A stretch of 64,000 nt of DNA from Liolophura sinensis (Eukaryota; Mollusca; Polyplacophora; Chitonida; Chitonidae), in NCBI RefSeq assembly GCF_032854445.1, contig NC_088302.1, positions 34,565,979 to 34,629,978 of the forward strand, in the 5' to 3' direction. Position 1 is the stretch's first letter. Each line of letters opens with the position of its first letter. Positions 10,580 to 22,872 of the stretch are shown in pieces. A program made the translations under genes and the position numbers. The notes under the pieces are model-generated. The model ran no database searches, was not told where the DNA came from, and worked only from the letters and a program-made list of their open reading frames with translations.

Positions 10580-13500
10580 ATGCATTGTTACCACTTCTTA
10601 TTCATGGCGGGGTGTTGGCTGATGCATTGCGTCCACGATACCTTCGAATCCAGACCATCACATGCTGCTGCGTCGCATGGAGCCATTCATCTACTCGACC
10701 TCACTTTCTCCCAGTGTCGAAATGTAAGAAGAGGATATTACAAATGGAAACGTTGCCCAAGTCGCAACATACCAAAGGCATTCTGCCCTCTCGTTAGGTG
10801 CCCAGCCCTTACCTGCCTAGAAAAATCCTTCCTCAAGACCGAGCATGAAATCAAGGCATTGAGGACATCTTTGAGGCGACCCGGTTCACAGGTGAGGGTA
10901 CGAAAAGTGAACCCTGGGAGTAAGATTACAGTACATCAGGTAAAAGCGAAACCACCGTTCAACAGAAGGCATCCAAATACGTCAATAAAGAAGAATAATT
11001 CCCAGGCTCTGCTGTCAAAACCAACAGTGACAAAGCGTCACATCAGCAGGGGTGCCAGCATGGGGTGCAACAAGTAAGATTTAACATCAATGGATATTTT
11101 TACCTAATTCTGTTTAACCCATAGTGTTTTGGGGCGAGTAATTTTCTACTATGCCAGCATTTACTTGAACAGCTATAATGAAACCCTAACTGAGGTAAAT
11201 TGACACGAGGACGTATTTCACCGGTTAAGTGTCACCATTTGCCAGTTATCACACTGTCGTCGCTGTTCTCGTTTTCCTCTGAATGCTGTACGTCTTTAAT
11301 TATCAGTGATGTCTTTTTTTATTACAGTTGCCATATACACCCATGCACCCCATTTCACCTCTCCGCAAATCATCTGGCGATAAAAGTAGAAAGTTTACGT
11401 AAAAAATTTGAAGCACAGTGACTTCACATATTCTCTTTAGCTGCTAATCATGTCCTCACTGCTATTTTTCAACCACTCTCTCCACAATCATCTAAGATAT
11501 AGGAAAGGAAGAAAAGTTTATTTAAAAAAAAACACTCAAATACACTGACGTTGCCTATAAGTTTTAGCTGCCAAACGTTCTCTGATTGCTATATATTCAT
11601 GCGTTCAACGTGAATATATGTTTAGTACTTCATCAAAAGCCGGCCGTAGAACCCCAGTGGCTTCCTCTCCGGCCGCTGTCGTATAAGTGAAATATTCTTG
11701 AGTACGGTGTAAAACACCAATCAAATAAATAAATAGAACCCCAGTGTTCGTTTGCTTTTTGTTCACTGTAAACAAAACTATATAAAATTTTTAAAAAAAA
11801 ACATCATTAAAACCATATCTGGAATCTGTATGAAATGGTCTTTCATCTGATGCCCACTTTAGTTTCTCCTTTGATTGGTCAATGAGAGATTTCAATGGCG
11901 ACACAAAAAAGGCTCGAACTCAGGTAAGATCAAGTGTGTGGTGACCGCTCATTCACCTAAATATACATACGCTGTATTAAAAGCGGGAAAGAGTTTTACA
12001 AGTTTCTCATAATTAAGACACCCAATATAACGAAAGTGTGATAATTGACAAATGGTCATACACGTAACCTGTCAAATTGTGGCCTCTGATCAATTTACCT
12101 AAGCTGTAGGGTTTTATTGTAACGAATCATGCAAATGCTTAAATACATGTATATAGTACATATAGCATGTTAAATGCATCGCCTCTGACTCTTTGGCTTA
12201 AGAAGAATGCCTTATGACCTTTAATATTCACGAATAAATGAAATGACCTCAGAATAAAACTGGGCATTGATCGTCCTGGGGACAACGACCGACAGGGTTT
12301 ATGGCGCCTGGAGCATCTTGAGGCAACTGCACTGAAGCATTCGATCGGATTCTGGTTTTGGTCCCTCAACGCGGGCATGCGATCACTCACCTGCTGACTC
12401 AGCAGTTGCTCGGAGTTGAACGTGTTATACTTTTCTGTGACTCAAATCATTCAGTTATGACCTAGCCGTGCTTGCTTCCAGTTGGTTACAATTGTTCACA
12501 ATCGCTAAGTTTTTCGACATAAGTATGGCTTTGTCTAGTTTGACCCAGTTGCTTATGATCTCAAGTCGAAGCACGCGCGGCTTTCAGTGAAACTATTTGT
12601 GTAGCGTATCGACTTTGACATGTTGAGGGCAAGAGGCTAAAATACCGAGATCCTTGTTAGAAAATTTTAGATTTAGTACACATTTGCATGTATTTCTGAA
12701 GGCCAATTAAATTGGAAAGTACGTTCTGCCCTTCTTATGATATTTCCAAATATACGTCCACATGTATAAGGGTGTAGCAGTTGCCAACTGAAACAAAACT
12801 GTTTCCAAAGCGCGTCGCCTCTGGTTTTGTTTTTGTTTTGTTTTTTTTTGTTTGTTTTTTTTTTTGTTTTTTTTAAACATCAGTTAGCACAATAAAGAAC
12901 TTAGAAAGTGTATAAAATAAGAATTTAGGATTGATACATGCATATAGAAGCAGTCAACAGTTTTCAATTCTGGTGACGGAAAGACGCACCGGCACGAAAT
13001 GTTCTACGCAGTTAAATTAAATCAGTATCAAAATCATGTGCCATGCTAGTTCATCATTTGTCGATAATCAAACCCTGTATCTCAGCTGCGCTTTGATTGC
13101 AGCCGTCCATATATCACCATATGTGGCGATCTTTGTTCAACACGAGGTAAGTACAGCCTCTAGCCGCGGGTTACGCGCAATTAGACACAATTAAGAAGCA
13201 GCAGAGTTTGACGTTAGGTCAACTTGACTTACATCACTCCTAATTCTGTTAATTTTATAATCAAAACATCTCTAAGTATACCGTACACAAGGTTATCTTA
13301 ACATTTGCTTGACACACATCTTGCCACTGTAGCTAGACGCCCGGTGTAAGAGGTCATTCGGCTGTTCTTCTGCTTGCCATTTCTCCTTTACGAGTCGTTC
13401 TGAAATCTTATGCACAATATACAGCGGGTAAATGAATAGTTATAGGGAATATAAGGGCGGATAACTTTAGCAGGGATTGTTGCGTTTAGCTTGAAGTTAT

Positions 13501-15517
13501 ATAATACTATAGCTTTGCATCGCGATTAGTCCAATAAAGTTTGCTTCAGGGTTGTCTTGATGGGTCTTCTCAGGACCTGATCGCTTTAATGCGTGCAAGT
13601 AAAATAGTCTTGCGTGAAGACGTTGTGCAATGAATAAATAAATAAATAGGAAAAGAGTGTGAATATTGTACAGATGGTGCATACTGTAGAGTGGGACATC
13701 AGCAATTGTCAGCTCGAGAGAAGTGATATAACTTGTCGAGAGCTGACAATTCCTGTTGTCCCACCCCGACAGCATGCACCATATGTTTTATTACACCGGG
13801 AAAAAAAACAGTACCTTTTCGAGTTGTACTCTAAATCGCCGAATTAGTACGTCGTTAAAGGAGCTATAACCATCGTTCAGTTGTTTACTTTACGAACAAG
13901 AAGACACCAGAGAGCTCTTAAAAAGGAAGATAACTACTGTGGAATAGACGCACGTGGTCGTTCGATCATGGGATAATACTTTGTCAGAGTGACGTTGCAC
14001 TCCTTGGCGCGCGTGATCTTTGTACGTCATGTTTTGCGGAATATCATGTGACTGTCTCTCGACCGATAAAACCCGAGAATCACCCAGTGAGGTATAATAA
14101 AGTGTACCTTATGGAGGTATATTTTTGTAACCGATTAACTAATGAGATTAGGACCAGTGTTAATTGGTTGTATAAATCTTGATTCCTTTTCCCTGTACAG
14201 CCAACTGTTAATTGAGTATGGTGACGACGTAACAATTATAGATGAACTGACGGGGAATGAGTACAGACTGGTGTCAACAGAGTGCGGATCGCCCCATTAC
14301 CAACCCGTCTACACAGGCGGCTGTGAGTAAGTACTGGTGAAGTGCCCGTTGAGAAGATTTGTGACGTCATTTTTGCTTAATGTGCATACACAATTTATAG
14401 AGAGTTTGATCCTTTATAGTATTGAAATACATGTCAGACACAACTCCTTACAGCGCATGCGTCCCTCTCTACTTTCGCTTTGCATCACTGGCACCTCTTT
14501 TTAATCTTTAGTCCAGGTGCTTGACCTAACTGACATTAAGGATAATTGCTCTCAAGGTAGCTTTCTGATTGGCTGCTGGCAAACCTCTCTTTCAATCATT
14601 ACAGCCTCGTTTTCGTTTACAGGTCAGCTATTTATGAACCAAGGTTTTGGGAAATCCTTCACTGACATATATGGCCATACAGCGTACAACTATTAGTAGT
14701 CTGTCATCGTTATCAGATTCATCCTCCATGACCTGACATCTGTCTTTAAAGCTAAAACAAATCTGCATGTGCAAAAAATCAAAAGTGAGGAATGTAGAAT
14801 TTAATTCCCTTCAACCCAAACCGGTTCATTGTTTTAAGGTGTATTTGGATAACATTGATGTATTAATTGGTCAACGGGATACCGAAAATCTATCATTTTC
14901 GGAATTATTCCCTACTTGAAGAAGGCAAAATTGACTCAATTACATTCCGCGAGGTTGTCATGGGTGTGTTGCCCATCATGTTCACGTAGGCCTACATATC
15001 CGTCACATGTGTCAAACCTAGAAGGCATTGCTCAGTGCGAAAGTGAAGCCCACTCTCCGAGCATAGGCCCTGCCACAGCACAGCAATGTTTCTGATAGAA
15101 GAATGCTCAAACTGTCGCGCTCTATCGCGCTATGATTTCTGCGTCACTGGCCTGAGAATATCTCAGCCAATGAAACAGCAGCAAGTTAAGCAACAGAAGT
15201 AGTCAGCACTGAACCTACATTATGTTGTCAGATCAGTGGAGGTAATTGCCTAATTTGCATACCAAGATTTTAGCAATGAAATGTATGTGAAAAAACTGTT
15301 TCACTGTCCTTTTCAGGGATCCTTTTGAAGGAATGAGGGTGCATTACCTATTCTTCATGTGTTGCTTACGATTTTTTTCAGACATGATACATGCTGTAAT
15401 GGCGACGGTAACTGCTATGAGGTGCTACATGAACTGCCTTACCTGGTCTGGGAAGGAGCCCGGTCTGTGGTAAAGTGGCTCAATGTAATCTTGTACTGCC
15501 AGTGTTCAAATGGGTAG
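10580..15517 (+). CDS. Secreted cysteine-rich protein, possible neurotrophin/Spaetzle-like cystine knot (copy 1)
   Basis: Not a family I can name with certainty. Exons 10580-11073, 14201-14326 and 15382-15517 join in phase 2 at both introns (donors GTAAGA and GTAAGT) and give 251 residues. Residues 1-24 (MHCYHFLFMAGCWL...) look like a signal peptide. Residues about 50-90 hold six cysteines, including VRCPALTCLE; about 90-160 is basic and cysteine-free with dibasic KR. From C163 the pattern is C, G-D-x-V-T, STEC (193), GGC (206), CC (211-212), GNC (218), KW (238-239) and a final CQC (246-248). The order C...GD..T..D..G.E...T.C...GC...C...W...CxC parallels neurotrophins, and Spaetzle more loosely; that is inference. 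A Met follows directly on acceptor CAG/G, so a non-coding first exon is likely. A paralogue follows at 22291-28599. Confidence 0.7.
11641..11738 (+). mobile_element. SINE family A fragment
   Basis: Carries GTGGCTTCCTCTCCGGCCG, then GTCGTATAAGTGAAATATTC and AACACCAATCAAATAAATAA. The head and middle are missing. Confidence 0.75.
12824..12880. repeat. T-rich (TTTTG)n simple repeat
   Basis: A run of T interrupted by single G residues. Confidence 0.8.
13674..13782. repeat. Imperfect hairpin, about 50-base arms
   Basis: The left arm begins ATGGTGCATACTGTAGAG and contains CAATTGTCAGCTC. The right arm carries GAGCTGACAATT and ends GCATGCACCAT. Only a few bases separate the arms. Structure fits a foldback MITE inside intron 1. 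Confidence 0.8.
14327..15381. other. Intron 2 of the cysteine-rich gene
   Basis: Unique sequence with no repeat or gene that I can support. Confidence 0.5.
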
Positions 15518-16109
15518 TACTTAAGGGAAGGAGCAAGGGACATAAAGATGCTAAGTGAAATAACCATACCACTGAAGGAACTTTGGACTCACAACTTTGG
15601 TGGTCTGTAGAGCTTATAACTTGGGGTTCCTCCCTCTTGAGATTTTCACATGATGGCCCTCTCGCATATACCGGAAGTTACGGGTATAGCTTGGCAGTTG
15701 ACACGAAGTGTAGGCGTACATGAGAATTCGAGGAATACTGGAGGTTTCAGTTAAAAAAAATCAAATGGACATACCACTTTTCTTATGAATTAATTGTCTT
15801 TTGGACCTTTCTTTGTTGCAATAATCACACGTGCAAATAGTTAATTTAGATCAAACGATTTATCATTTGTGAACCGTTATGAAATGCTATTCCCCCAACT
15901 TCCGGTGTAGTCACGAACTCCACCATGTGGGACTCCCACTCGTTTGTATATAAATGCCTGTAAAAAGGCAGTGTAGTAAGTTACCGAAAGGATGACAATA
16001 CCCCCTCACTCCACCACGCACACCCCACTAAAACTCGGCCCATTTTTTGTATATATACCACAGAAAGGCATTTATGTATACATGTAGAGCCACAGTGCGA
16101 ATCAAGTAG

Positions 16110-16280
16110 CGTAATGGCTTCTCCTCATGTTACTGTCGACAGGAACCTACACGTTCCCCCGGGCTCTGTCCGTTTTCCTCCCACCATAATGCTGGCTTAC
16201 CTTAGATATAACTGAAATATTCTTCAATCGTAGTTAAACACCAATCAAATAAATAAATAAATAAATAAATAAATAAGCAA
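16110..16280 (+). mobile_element. SINE family A, 3' part with (AAAT)n tail
   Basis: CCCCCGGGCTCTGTCCG, TTTCCTCCCACCATAATGCT and AACACCAATCAAATAAATAA, followed by a TAAA tail to about 16280. Confidence 0.8.
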
Positions 16281-16859
16281 ATAAATATAAACCTTTAGAG
16301 GTAGAATTCTTTCGATTTATACACCACAGATTCATGCAAAACTTTGTTATCTAAGCCTGTTTAATAAATATAGCGCCCATTTCATTGGGTAAGTTGTATT
16401 TGAGTACCAGTACGGATCGTTCAATTCAATTTGACGCTTCTTGAGCATATGACGGTAGTTTTTACGGGAACACCTTATGCGAGAACAAAATAAGGAAACA
16501 ACGAAGGTAGAAAGGCGGAGCACATATAAGAGTGATGTGGAACTACACCTTTAAGTAGGCAATTATTATATATAATAACTGTAGGAGGCTTCAATGATAC
16601 ACGCAAGCCTACGTGTATTTAGGCCTATGGTGTAATCTCATGTCCAGTTATATAGACCTATATCTTGCAGATGAAACATTCTATTAATTGTTCATTTACA
16701 TGTATAAGCCATACTTCTGTATCCGTTTCAAATAAATGTGTTTCTTTTATAATTGTATTGTTTGGTCAGGTATATGTACAACCCTTGTTTCTGTATTCGT
16801 GTCAAATAAATGAGTTTGTATAAGGTCCAGGCTGTCTGAGAAAAGGCTCCTATATATAG

Positions 16860-16995
16860 CCTTTGACCACTGAGTTCGCGGTTTCGAATCCAGTTTCGGC
16901 TAATTACGCCGGGACCTAGTGTCAAGAGATTTGTCAGGCCTCTTTTTGTGTGAGATAGTTTCCCTGAGCTTCCCCAAGCCGTAAACTCAGTAGCC
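16860..16995 (+). mobile_element. Possible tRNA-headed SINE fragment, family C
   Basis: GCGGTTTCGAATCCAGTTT is a good RNA polymerase III B-box, followed by a body unlike families A and B. It resembles the B-box elements at 45070-45255 and 55880-56100 only in design. Confidence 0.45.
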
Positions 16996-17216
16996 TAATA
17001 CTGTAATCGGATGAATCAATCAAACAGAAGTACTTTTGTCATCTGTATTTCTCGAATCAATAGTCCGAATAGAATAAGCCTAGTGTTTTGCTTTTCTCCT
17101 TTTACATGATAAAGATGGGTTTTTTTTTAATTTCACCATGCAGCTATAAATATTTATACAACTTTCTACCAATAGCACGTTATTACTATTTGTTTGTACT
17201 TAACACATTCACATTT

Positions 17217-17250
17217 CTTGTACGTGAAACACACACGTTTCACGTACAAG
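17217..17250. repeat. Perfect 14-base hairpin
   Basis: Arms CTTGTACGTGAAAC and GTTTCACGTACAAG are exact complements around an ACACAC loop. Confidence 0.85.
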
Positions 17251-17876
17251 TTCACGTATCACCTGTAGGCGCACCTTCATAATTATTTGTCCCTACATCA
17301 TCCCTGATTTCCTATTGCCATTGGCTGATCAGATGGGTTAAAATTTAGACATACCCTTGTCAGAGCTTCGGCCATGCCCACAAGGGCTATATGAGATTTA
17401 AAACCTGTGCAGCTGAAAAATACATCGGCGGGTTTCCTTTTCACAGCAGGTGAACAGGCCTGCGGTTCAGGGTTAAAATTTCACACCCATGGTTTAAATC
17501 CCCCTATATCCTTCTCAACACGTGCATAACTTGTATTACGTGCAAGTTTGTACAAATTTCGGTGAGTTAAAACGCAGCTACTTCGGTGTCCTTCACGTAT
17601 AGAAGTGGAAGATGGGGTGTACTCTCAGTATAAGTCTGATATCTGCTTAGATGATTCTAGAATGTATTCTGTTATTGTAGCAGATTGTCCTGCTGAGTAT
17701 TACACGCAAGTTTTATCAACTCCACACAACGATTCTATTACACTAAACACGATATTATGTTGAAAGAACATTGTGGGGGAACAGTTCGAACGGGTCTGGC
17801 CGAAAAGGGGAGGGGGGGGGTGCTCTAAGCCGGGCCAAAGAAGCCATACAATATCTGTGTTCATATCACCTTCCTC

Positions 17877-17971
17877 ATACTGTGGCGAGACAGTTCACCA
17901 GGCTCGGGACACTTCGGTTCACCGTGTTCCGTGCAAGATCCATGATGACGACGGAACATAACTTTGTTCTT
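17877..17971. repeat. 95-base direct repeat, left copy
   Basis: Starts ATACTGTGGCGAGACAG and ends ACGACGGAACATAACTTT. It returns at 18617-18716, bracketing the first minisatellite block. Confidence 0.85.
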
Positions 17972-17998
17972 AAATTAAATTTAAGAAGACTTAATTAG

Positions 17999-18613
17999 AC
18001 TTAAATGAGTTAAAAAGGCAATACGGTCTCCTCCAGCCATAAACGTGACCGCCGTCTTATAAGTAAAAATTTCTTGAGCACAACAATAATCAGCAAACCA
18101 TCAATCAATCTAAGGTAGGCGGAGCGTTGCTGGCAAATTTGTCTAACGATGTGTTGTTTTCGTCGCAGTCGCTGCTTCAGGCACGAGGTCATGTAGTTCC
18201 CATTAGTTACTTTGACACGTGTTCACCCAGATCGTGCATGTAGAAGACAATGAACGTAGATATAGGGCATTAAACATGTATCTCTTGGACATTGAACACG
18301 GATATATAGGACACTGAACATGGATATATAGGACACTGAACATTGGTATTTAGGACACTGAACATGGGTGTATAGTACACTGAACAACGATATATAGGAC
18401 ACTTTCATAGACAAGCTGTGTGTACGTCAATATATATGCTGCAATCTGGTGGCTGATAGACAAGCTGTGTGTATGTGTTCTCCTATGTTGTGGTTGGGCG
18501 ACTTGTTGACAAGCTTACATGTGCATCTACGCTATGGTTGGGCGGCTGATAGACTATATATATGCTGCAATCTGGTGGCTGATAGACAAACCGTGTGTAC
18601 GTCTATATATGTG
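17999..18613. repeat. Duplicated minisatellite block, copy 1
   Basis: Begins ACTTAAATGAGTTAAAAAGG and is repeated at 20499 with few changes. Inside are about six 22-base units of the type GGACACTGAACATGGATATA (18270-18410), then longer units built on GGTGGCTGATAGACAA and GTTGTGGTTGGGCGACTTG (18425-18610). Its 5' end contains a decayed family A SINE motif (ATAAGTAAAAATTTCTTGAG). Confidence 0.88.
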
Positions 18614-18616
18614 CTT

Positions 18617-18716
18617 GCTCATACTGTGGCGACACAGTTCACCAGGCTCGAGACACTTCGGGGGTGTTCACCGTGTTCCGTGCAAGATCCATGATGACGA
18701 CGGAACATAACTTTCT
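18617..18716. repeat. 95-base direct repeat, right copy
   Basis: Partner of 17877-17971, with four extra G/T bases in the middle. Confidence 0.85.
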
Positions 18717-18902
18717 TCATTTGGCATAGAAACATAGTCTTTGTTTGATAGGTTTTTTTTCATGTATCCTTTAACATTTCAATATAATTCACTGAGGAAA
18801 TATAAAAGCCTGTTCTTGAATAATTTGACGCCAACGGGTGAAGGGATCGCATATTCAGAATTGAAAAGACTATAAATTTTGAATTCTAGGGTCTGCATTT
18901 TC

Positions 18903-19243
18903 GGGTTTGAGGTTTTTTTTTTCCTTTTTATAAGCAGACGAAAAAAAAGACATAACTCCCAGAAAAAGATCTCGGGCGTCGAGATAGTATGCTAATCGCA
19001 TTACGTTTTGCGTTGTTGAAACACTCATATATGTGACTATCATTGGATGATTATCTCGGGGTTCGAGATAACTTAGACGGGCGCCGACATAACCACCCAA
19101 TCATTTGGCCGCAGGTATCGCGATTTAAACGAAATCAGAACCAAGTTGTAATTCGACTGGCTAATTATCTCGGGGCCCGAGATCTTTTTCTGGGAATTTC
19201 TTTATTTTCCGTCTGCTTTAAAAAAAATAAAAAAATTTAAACC
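18903..19243. mobile_element. Hairpin MITE with about 70-base inverted ends
   Basis: Left arm: GCAGACGAAAAAAAAGACAT, CCCAGAAAAAGATCTCGGGC. Right arm, inverted: GGCCCGAGATCTTTTTCTGG, then CCGTCTGCTTTAA. An internal ATTATCTCGGGGTTCGAGAT repeats the motif. It has no coding capacity, so it is a non-autonomous DNA element. Confidence 0.8.
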
Positions 19244-20123
19244 GATCTCTCTTTTTTTTTTGGCTGGGGGAGGGGTGAGGCTGCTTTAGAAAAGGAAAAA
19301 CCCCGACCCAAAATTGGAAAAAATAAAATAGGCACAGGTAAAAAAACAGAAAAGCGCCATATTGGGACTAGTGACGTCACTTCAGGTTTTTGTGACTTAG
19401 CACACATAGGCTACTAAATTTCACCACTGTAAATGCATATACAAGTATACATAGATCTATTAATGCATTCGTGGGATTGCTCATGAAACGAACTATTTTA
19501 AGCAAAAAAACATGAATGTGATGTCACTGATACCCTCTGGGTCAAAGAAAACCACGATAGAATCTGATTTTTAAACACCCCTTCACTCGCGACTGGAAAA
19601 ATCCTTAAAAATACACTGAACTGTTTTCCTGGATGGTGTTTAATGGTATTTTATCTGATACATATTTCATTTGTGTTTGCACTGATTCCCTTTTCCCCAT
19701 ACTTTAAGTTCTTTGTTTCTAATAATAAATTTTCACTAGAAAAACCTTGAACCACGGGAAATCATTAGAAAATGTTAAAAGTTTCGAATGAAACTAGAAC
19801 AATTCAACAAAATTGAAATGTTAGAGCTGTTAATCCGTTTTAAGTCGAAAGGCAAAAATTTTATCAAGTAGAACGTGACCTATATATATTTTCCTTTCAA
19901 AAAGACTGCTTTGTTCATCGATCAAGACGTTGAAATAGTGACAAACTCAGTTTTCTTTAAGTAAACGTTTAAATAATATTTCAAATAACAATGGCTTAAA
20001 ACAATAAAAGAATCCTAAATATTTTGGAGTCACTTTCCTTGTAAACCACCTCCCCTTTTGCCACTCTAAGTATAGATTATATAATCTTATTTACGAAAGC
20101 GTTGAACGCCTCGCGCAATATGT

Positions 20124-20190
20124 GGGTGGCCACTGTCGTGTAAGTGAAATATTCTTAAGTACGTCGTAAAATAAATAAATAAATAAATAA
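20124..20190 (+). mobile_element. SINE family A tail fragment
   Basis: CACTGTCGTGTAAGTGAAAT, TTCTTAAGTACGTCGTAAAA, then a (TAAA)n tail. Confidence 0.7.
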
Positions 20191-20498
20191 TTATATGCCA
20201 CCATACATTTCCGCATCTTATGACCGAGTACTCATGTAACTAATGAAGTGGCTCCTGGTTTTAGTTTCGTTTAGTACACTACCACAACGAAAAAAGTCGT
20301 CGTATCATCTGACACTGAAAGTTGTAAAAATGCCTACATTTATTTCTTTCTGAACTTTCTAATACTTGTATTTAAATCATTGAACTTTGAATTCAGGGTA
20401 GGTGGGGAATCGCTGTCTCAAATGGTTAGGCCGACCAAGTCAATAACCCAAGCAATGAGATCACGTGCTCTATTCCTGCTCTCGCTTTTTCGGCGACG

Positions 20499-21290
20499 AC
20501 TTAAATGAGTTAAAAAGGCAATACGGTCTCCTCCAGCCATAAAAGTGACCGCCGTCTTATAAGTAAAAATTTCTTGAGCACAACAATAATCAGCAAACCA
20601 TCAATCAATCTAAGGTAGGCGGAGCGTTGCTGGCAAATTTGTCTAACGTTGTGTTGTTTTCGTCGCAGTCGCTACTCCAGGCACGAGGTCATGTAGTTCC
20701 CATTAGTTACTTTGACACGTGTTCACCCAGATCGTGCATATAGAAGACAATGAACATAGATATAGGGCATTAAACATGTAGGCCTATCTATTGGACATTG
20801 AACACGGATATATAGGACACTGAACATGGATATATAGGACATTGAACATTGGTATATAGGACACTGAACATGGGTGTATAGTACACTGAACAACGATATA
20901 TAGGACACTTTCACAGACAAGCTGTGTGTACGTCAATATATATGCTGCAATCTGGTGGCTGATAGACAAGCTGTGTGTATGTGTTCTCCTATGTTGTGGT
21001 TGGGTGACTTGTTGACAAGCTACATGTGCATCTACGCTATGGTTGGGCGGCTGATAGACTATATATATGCTGCAATCTGGTGGCTGATAGACAAACTGTG
21101 TGTATGTGTCCTCCTATGTTGTGGTTGGGCAACTTGTTGACAAGTTACATGTACATCTACGCTATGATTGGGTGGCTCATAGACAAACTGTGTGTATGTG
21201 TTCTCCTTTGTTGTGGTTGGGCGGCTGGTTGACAAGTTACATGTACGCTACGCTATGGTTGGGTGGCTGATAGACAAACTGTGTGTAGGC
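20499..21290. repeat. Duplicated minisatellite block, copy 2 (expanded)
   Basis: Matches 17999-18613 from ACTTAAATGAGTTAAAAAGG onward. The long-unit part is expanded: CTGTGTGTATGTGTTCTCCT with GTTGTGGTTGGGC recurs about every 75-110 bases to 21290. Open frames inside are translations of the repeat and not genes. Confidence 0.88.
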
Positions 21291-22290
21291 CTACATCTAT
21301 ATCTATAAACGGAAGGCTAATGAACCATATTTACTGTAATCGGGCTGTGTTATAAAGCGTGGGCAAGAGTTTTGTATTAACACTGTCCTGACACAAAAAG
21401 GGTACATAAAATTCAATCCACACTTTCGCCGTCCGGTTTGTCATGCGCACTGCGATTTAAAAGTGCACTGAAATTACAAACCTGATACATGAAAAGATTC
21501 AAGAAGATTTCACTTATTTGGAAACTTCTTGTTCGAGTTCAATATACCTGATCGATGAAGAAGGAGAGCGCATCCTCTCTAACATCCACTGACAACATCG
21601 ACAACGCCGTCCTCCCATAAAGCTACATACTCGGTCGTCGCAGCTAAACAAAATGTTACACCCCAGCTATAATGGTATATCTGACCACACCTCCGAAGAC
21701 TGATGAAGCATAACAGCTACATGGATCTAAGTTGCCTTGATCCCCGCAACTGGCAGAGCTTGCCGGACCATAATCAAGGCGGTACCTTTTCCCGCTCGCA
21801 GCAGTGATTCGGACCAGAGCTCAAATGATCATTCTCTTGGAATGCGGTAAGACGTTTCCAGAATGCATGTCCACAAAACGTCATCTCTGTCATACACCTG
21901 GACAAATTGCTAACGCAACAAAACCAGGTTTTTAAATGGAGCAGGCTCTGACTTTTAAGTTGGTTTGGAGCCATCTTAATGGAAGATCAGCATTTTGCCA
22001 AACCTAACTTCAGAGCGCTCTCTTGACTGACTGTCATTGACGTCGAACAAGTGTCTTTGCTCTGAAATGCTCAGTACTTGTGTATATGCTGCTTTGTAGA
22101 TAGTGTCATCACATTTTAACATAAGTATGTAACTGTCTATTTCAGTTGTACATTCCTGCGTTGAGAATGAGGCGATGTCATGTTTTAATGCTTCTGGGAT
22201 ATATGTGGTCAGGGTAAGACCTGACCATGAGAAGACCGAAATCGAATCGTCTGGGGCATCCAACTTAAACATGTTTGTATTCTAAACATG
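21291..22290. other. Unassigned spacer upstream of the broken paralogue
   Basis: Unique sequence with scattered short frames on both strands. No signal-peptide exon for the paralogue was convincing here. Confidence 0.45.
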
Positions 22291-22616
22291 TAAGCCTACC
22301 ACCTGCCTGCTCAACGGAGCCCAGGCAGAACTACACGAACACTTACTGTCCGAAGTTTTTCACCCTAAATTCCAGATGCCACATTGTTCGGTGTCCCACA
22401 TATATCTGCCTTGAGACATCCTTCTTTGGAACGGAAGCTGAGACTCGCTCCTCGTTTGATGTTGGAGTGGAGTTTCGGAAAAGCCACCAAGAAATGACAA
22501 ATAGCGCAAGAGGGAAGGAATGAAGGCACAAGCTTGCAGCAGAGAGCAAAGCATCGCCTTGGGATGCGAAAAGTATGTACTCCATTCTTAAAAATGTTAT
22601 CATTTTACTGAAAGGG

Positions 22617-22865
22617 ACTCCGTGACTAAGTTGGTTAGCACTCTAGCGCAGCGTAATGACCCAGGTGCTCCTTACCAATGCGGAGCCAATGGGAGTTCAA
22701 GTCCATCTCATTTTGGCTTCCTCTCCGGCTGTACGTGGAAAGGTCTGTCAGCAACCTGCGGATGGTACTGGGTTTCCCTCGGGCTCTGCCCGGTTTACTC
22801 CCACCATAATTCTGGCCCGCTGTCATATCAGTGAAATATTCTTGAGCACGACGTAAAACACCCCG
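22617..22865 (+). mobile_element. SINE family A, full-length with tRNA-like head
   Basis: The most complete head in the window: A-box-like GTGACTAAGTTGGTTAGCAC and B-box-like GAGTTCAAGTCC 60 bases on. The family A body follows (CTTCCTCTCCGGC, CGGATGGTACTGGGTTTCCC, CTCCCACCATAATTCTGG) and ends GACGTAAAACACC. The tail meets the Tc1-like element. It lies in the first intron of the broken paralogue. Confidence 0.88.
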
Positions 22866-22872
22866 TCTTCTA

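Larger units (their letters stand above)
11074..14200. other. Intron 1 of the cysteine-rich gene
   Basis: Contains an internally deleted family A SINE (11641-11738), a T/G-rich simple stretch (12824-12880) and a hairpin (13674-13782). I see no nested gene. Confidence 0.6.
15518..17870. other. Intergenic region after the cysteine-rich gene
   Basis: Holds SINE remnants at 16110-16280 and 16860-16995, a short perfect hairpin at 17217-17250 and a possible MITE fragment at 17634-17770. No poly(A) signal is obvious directly after the stop. Confidence 0.5.

Noticed and set aside
18223..21232. Cysteine-rich frames such as the 18223-18414 and 20723-20920 minus-strand frames
   Set aside because: They read through the 22-base and longer minisatellite units, and the periodic cysteines follow the DNA repeat.
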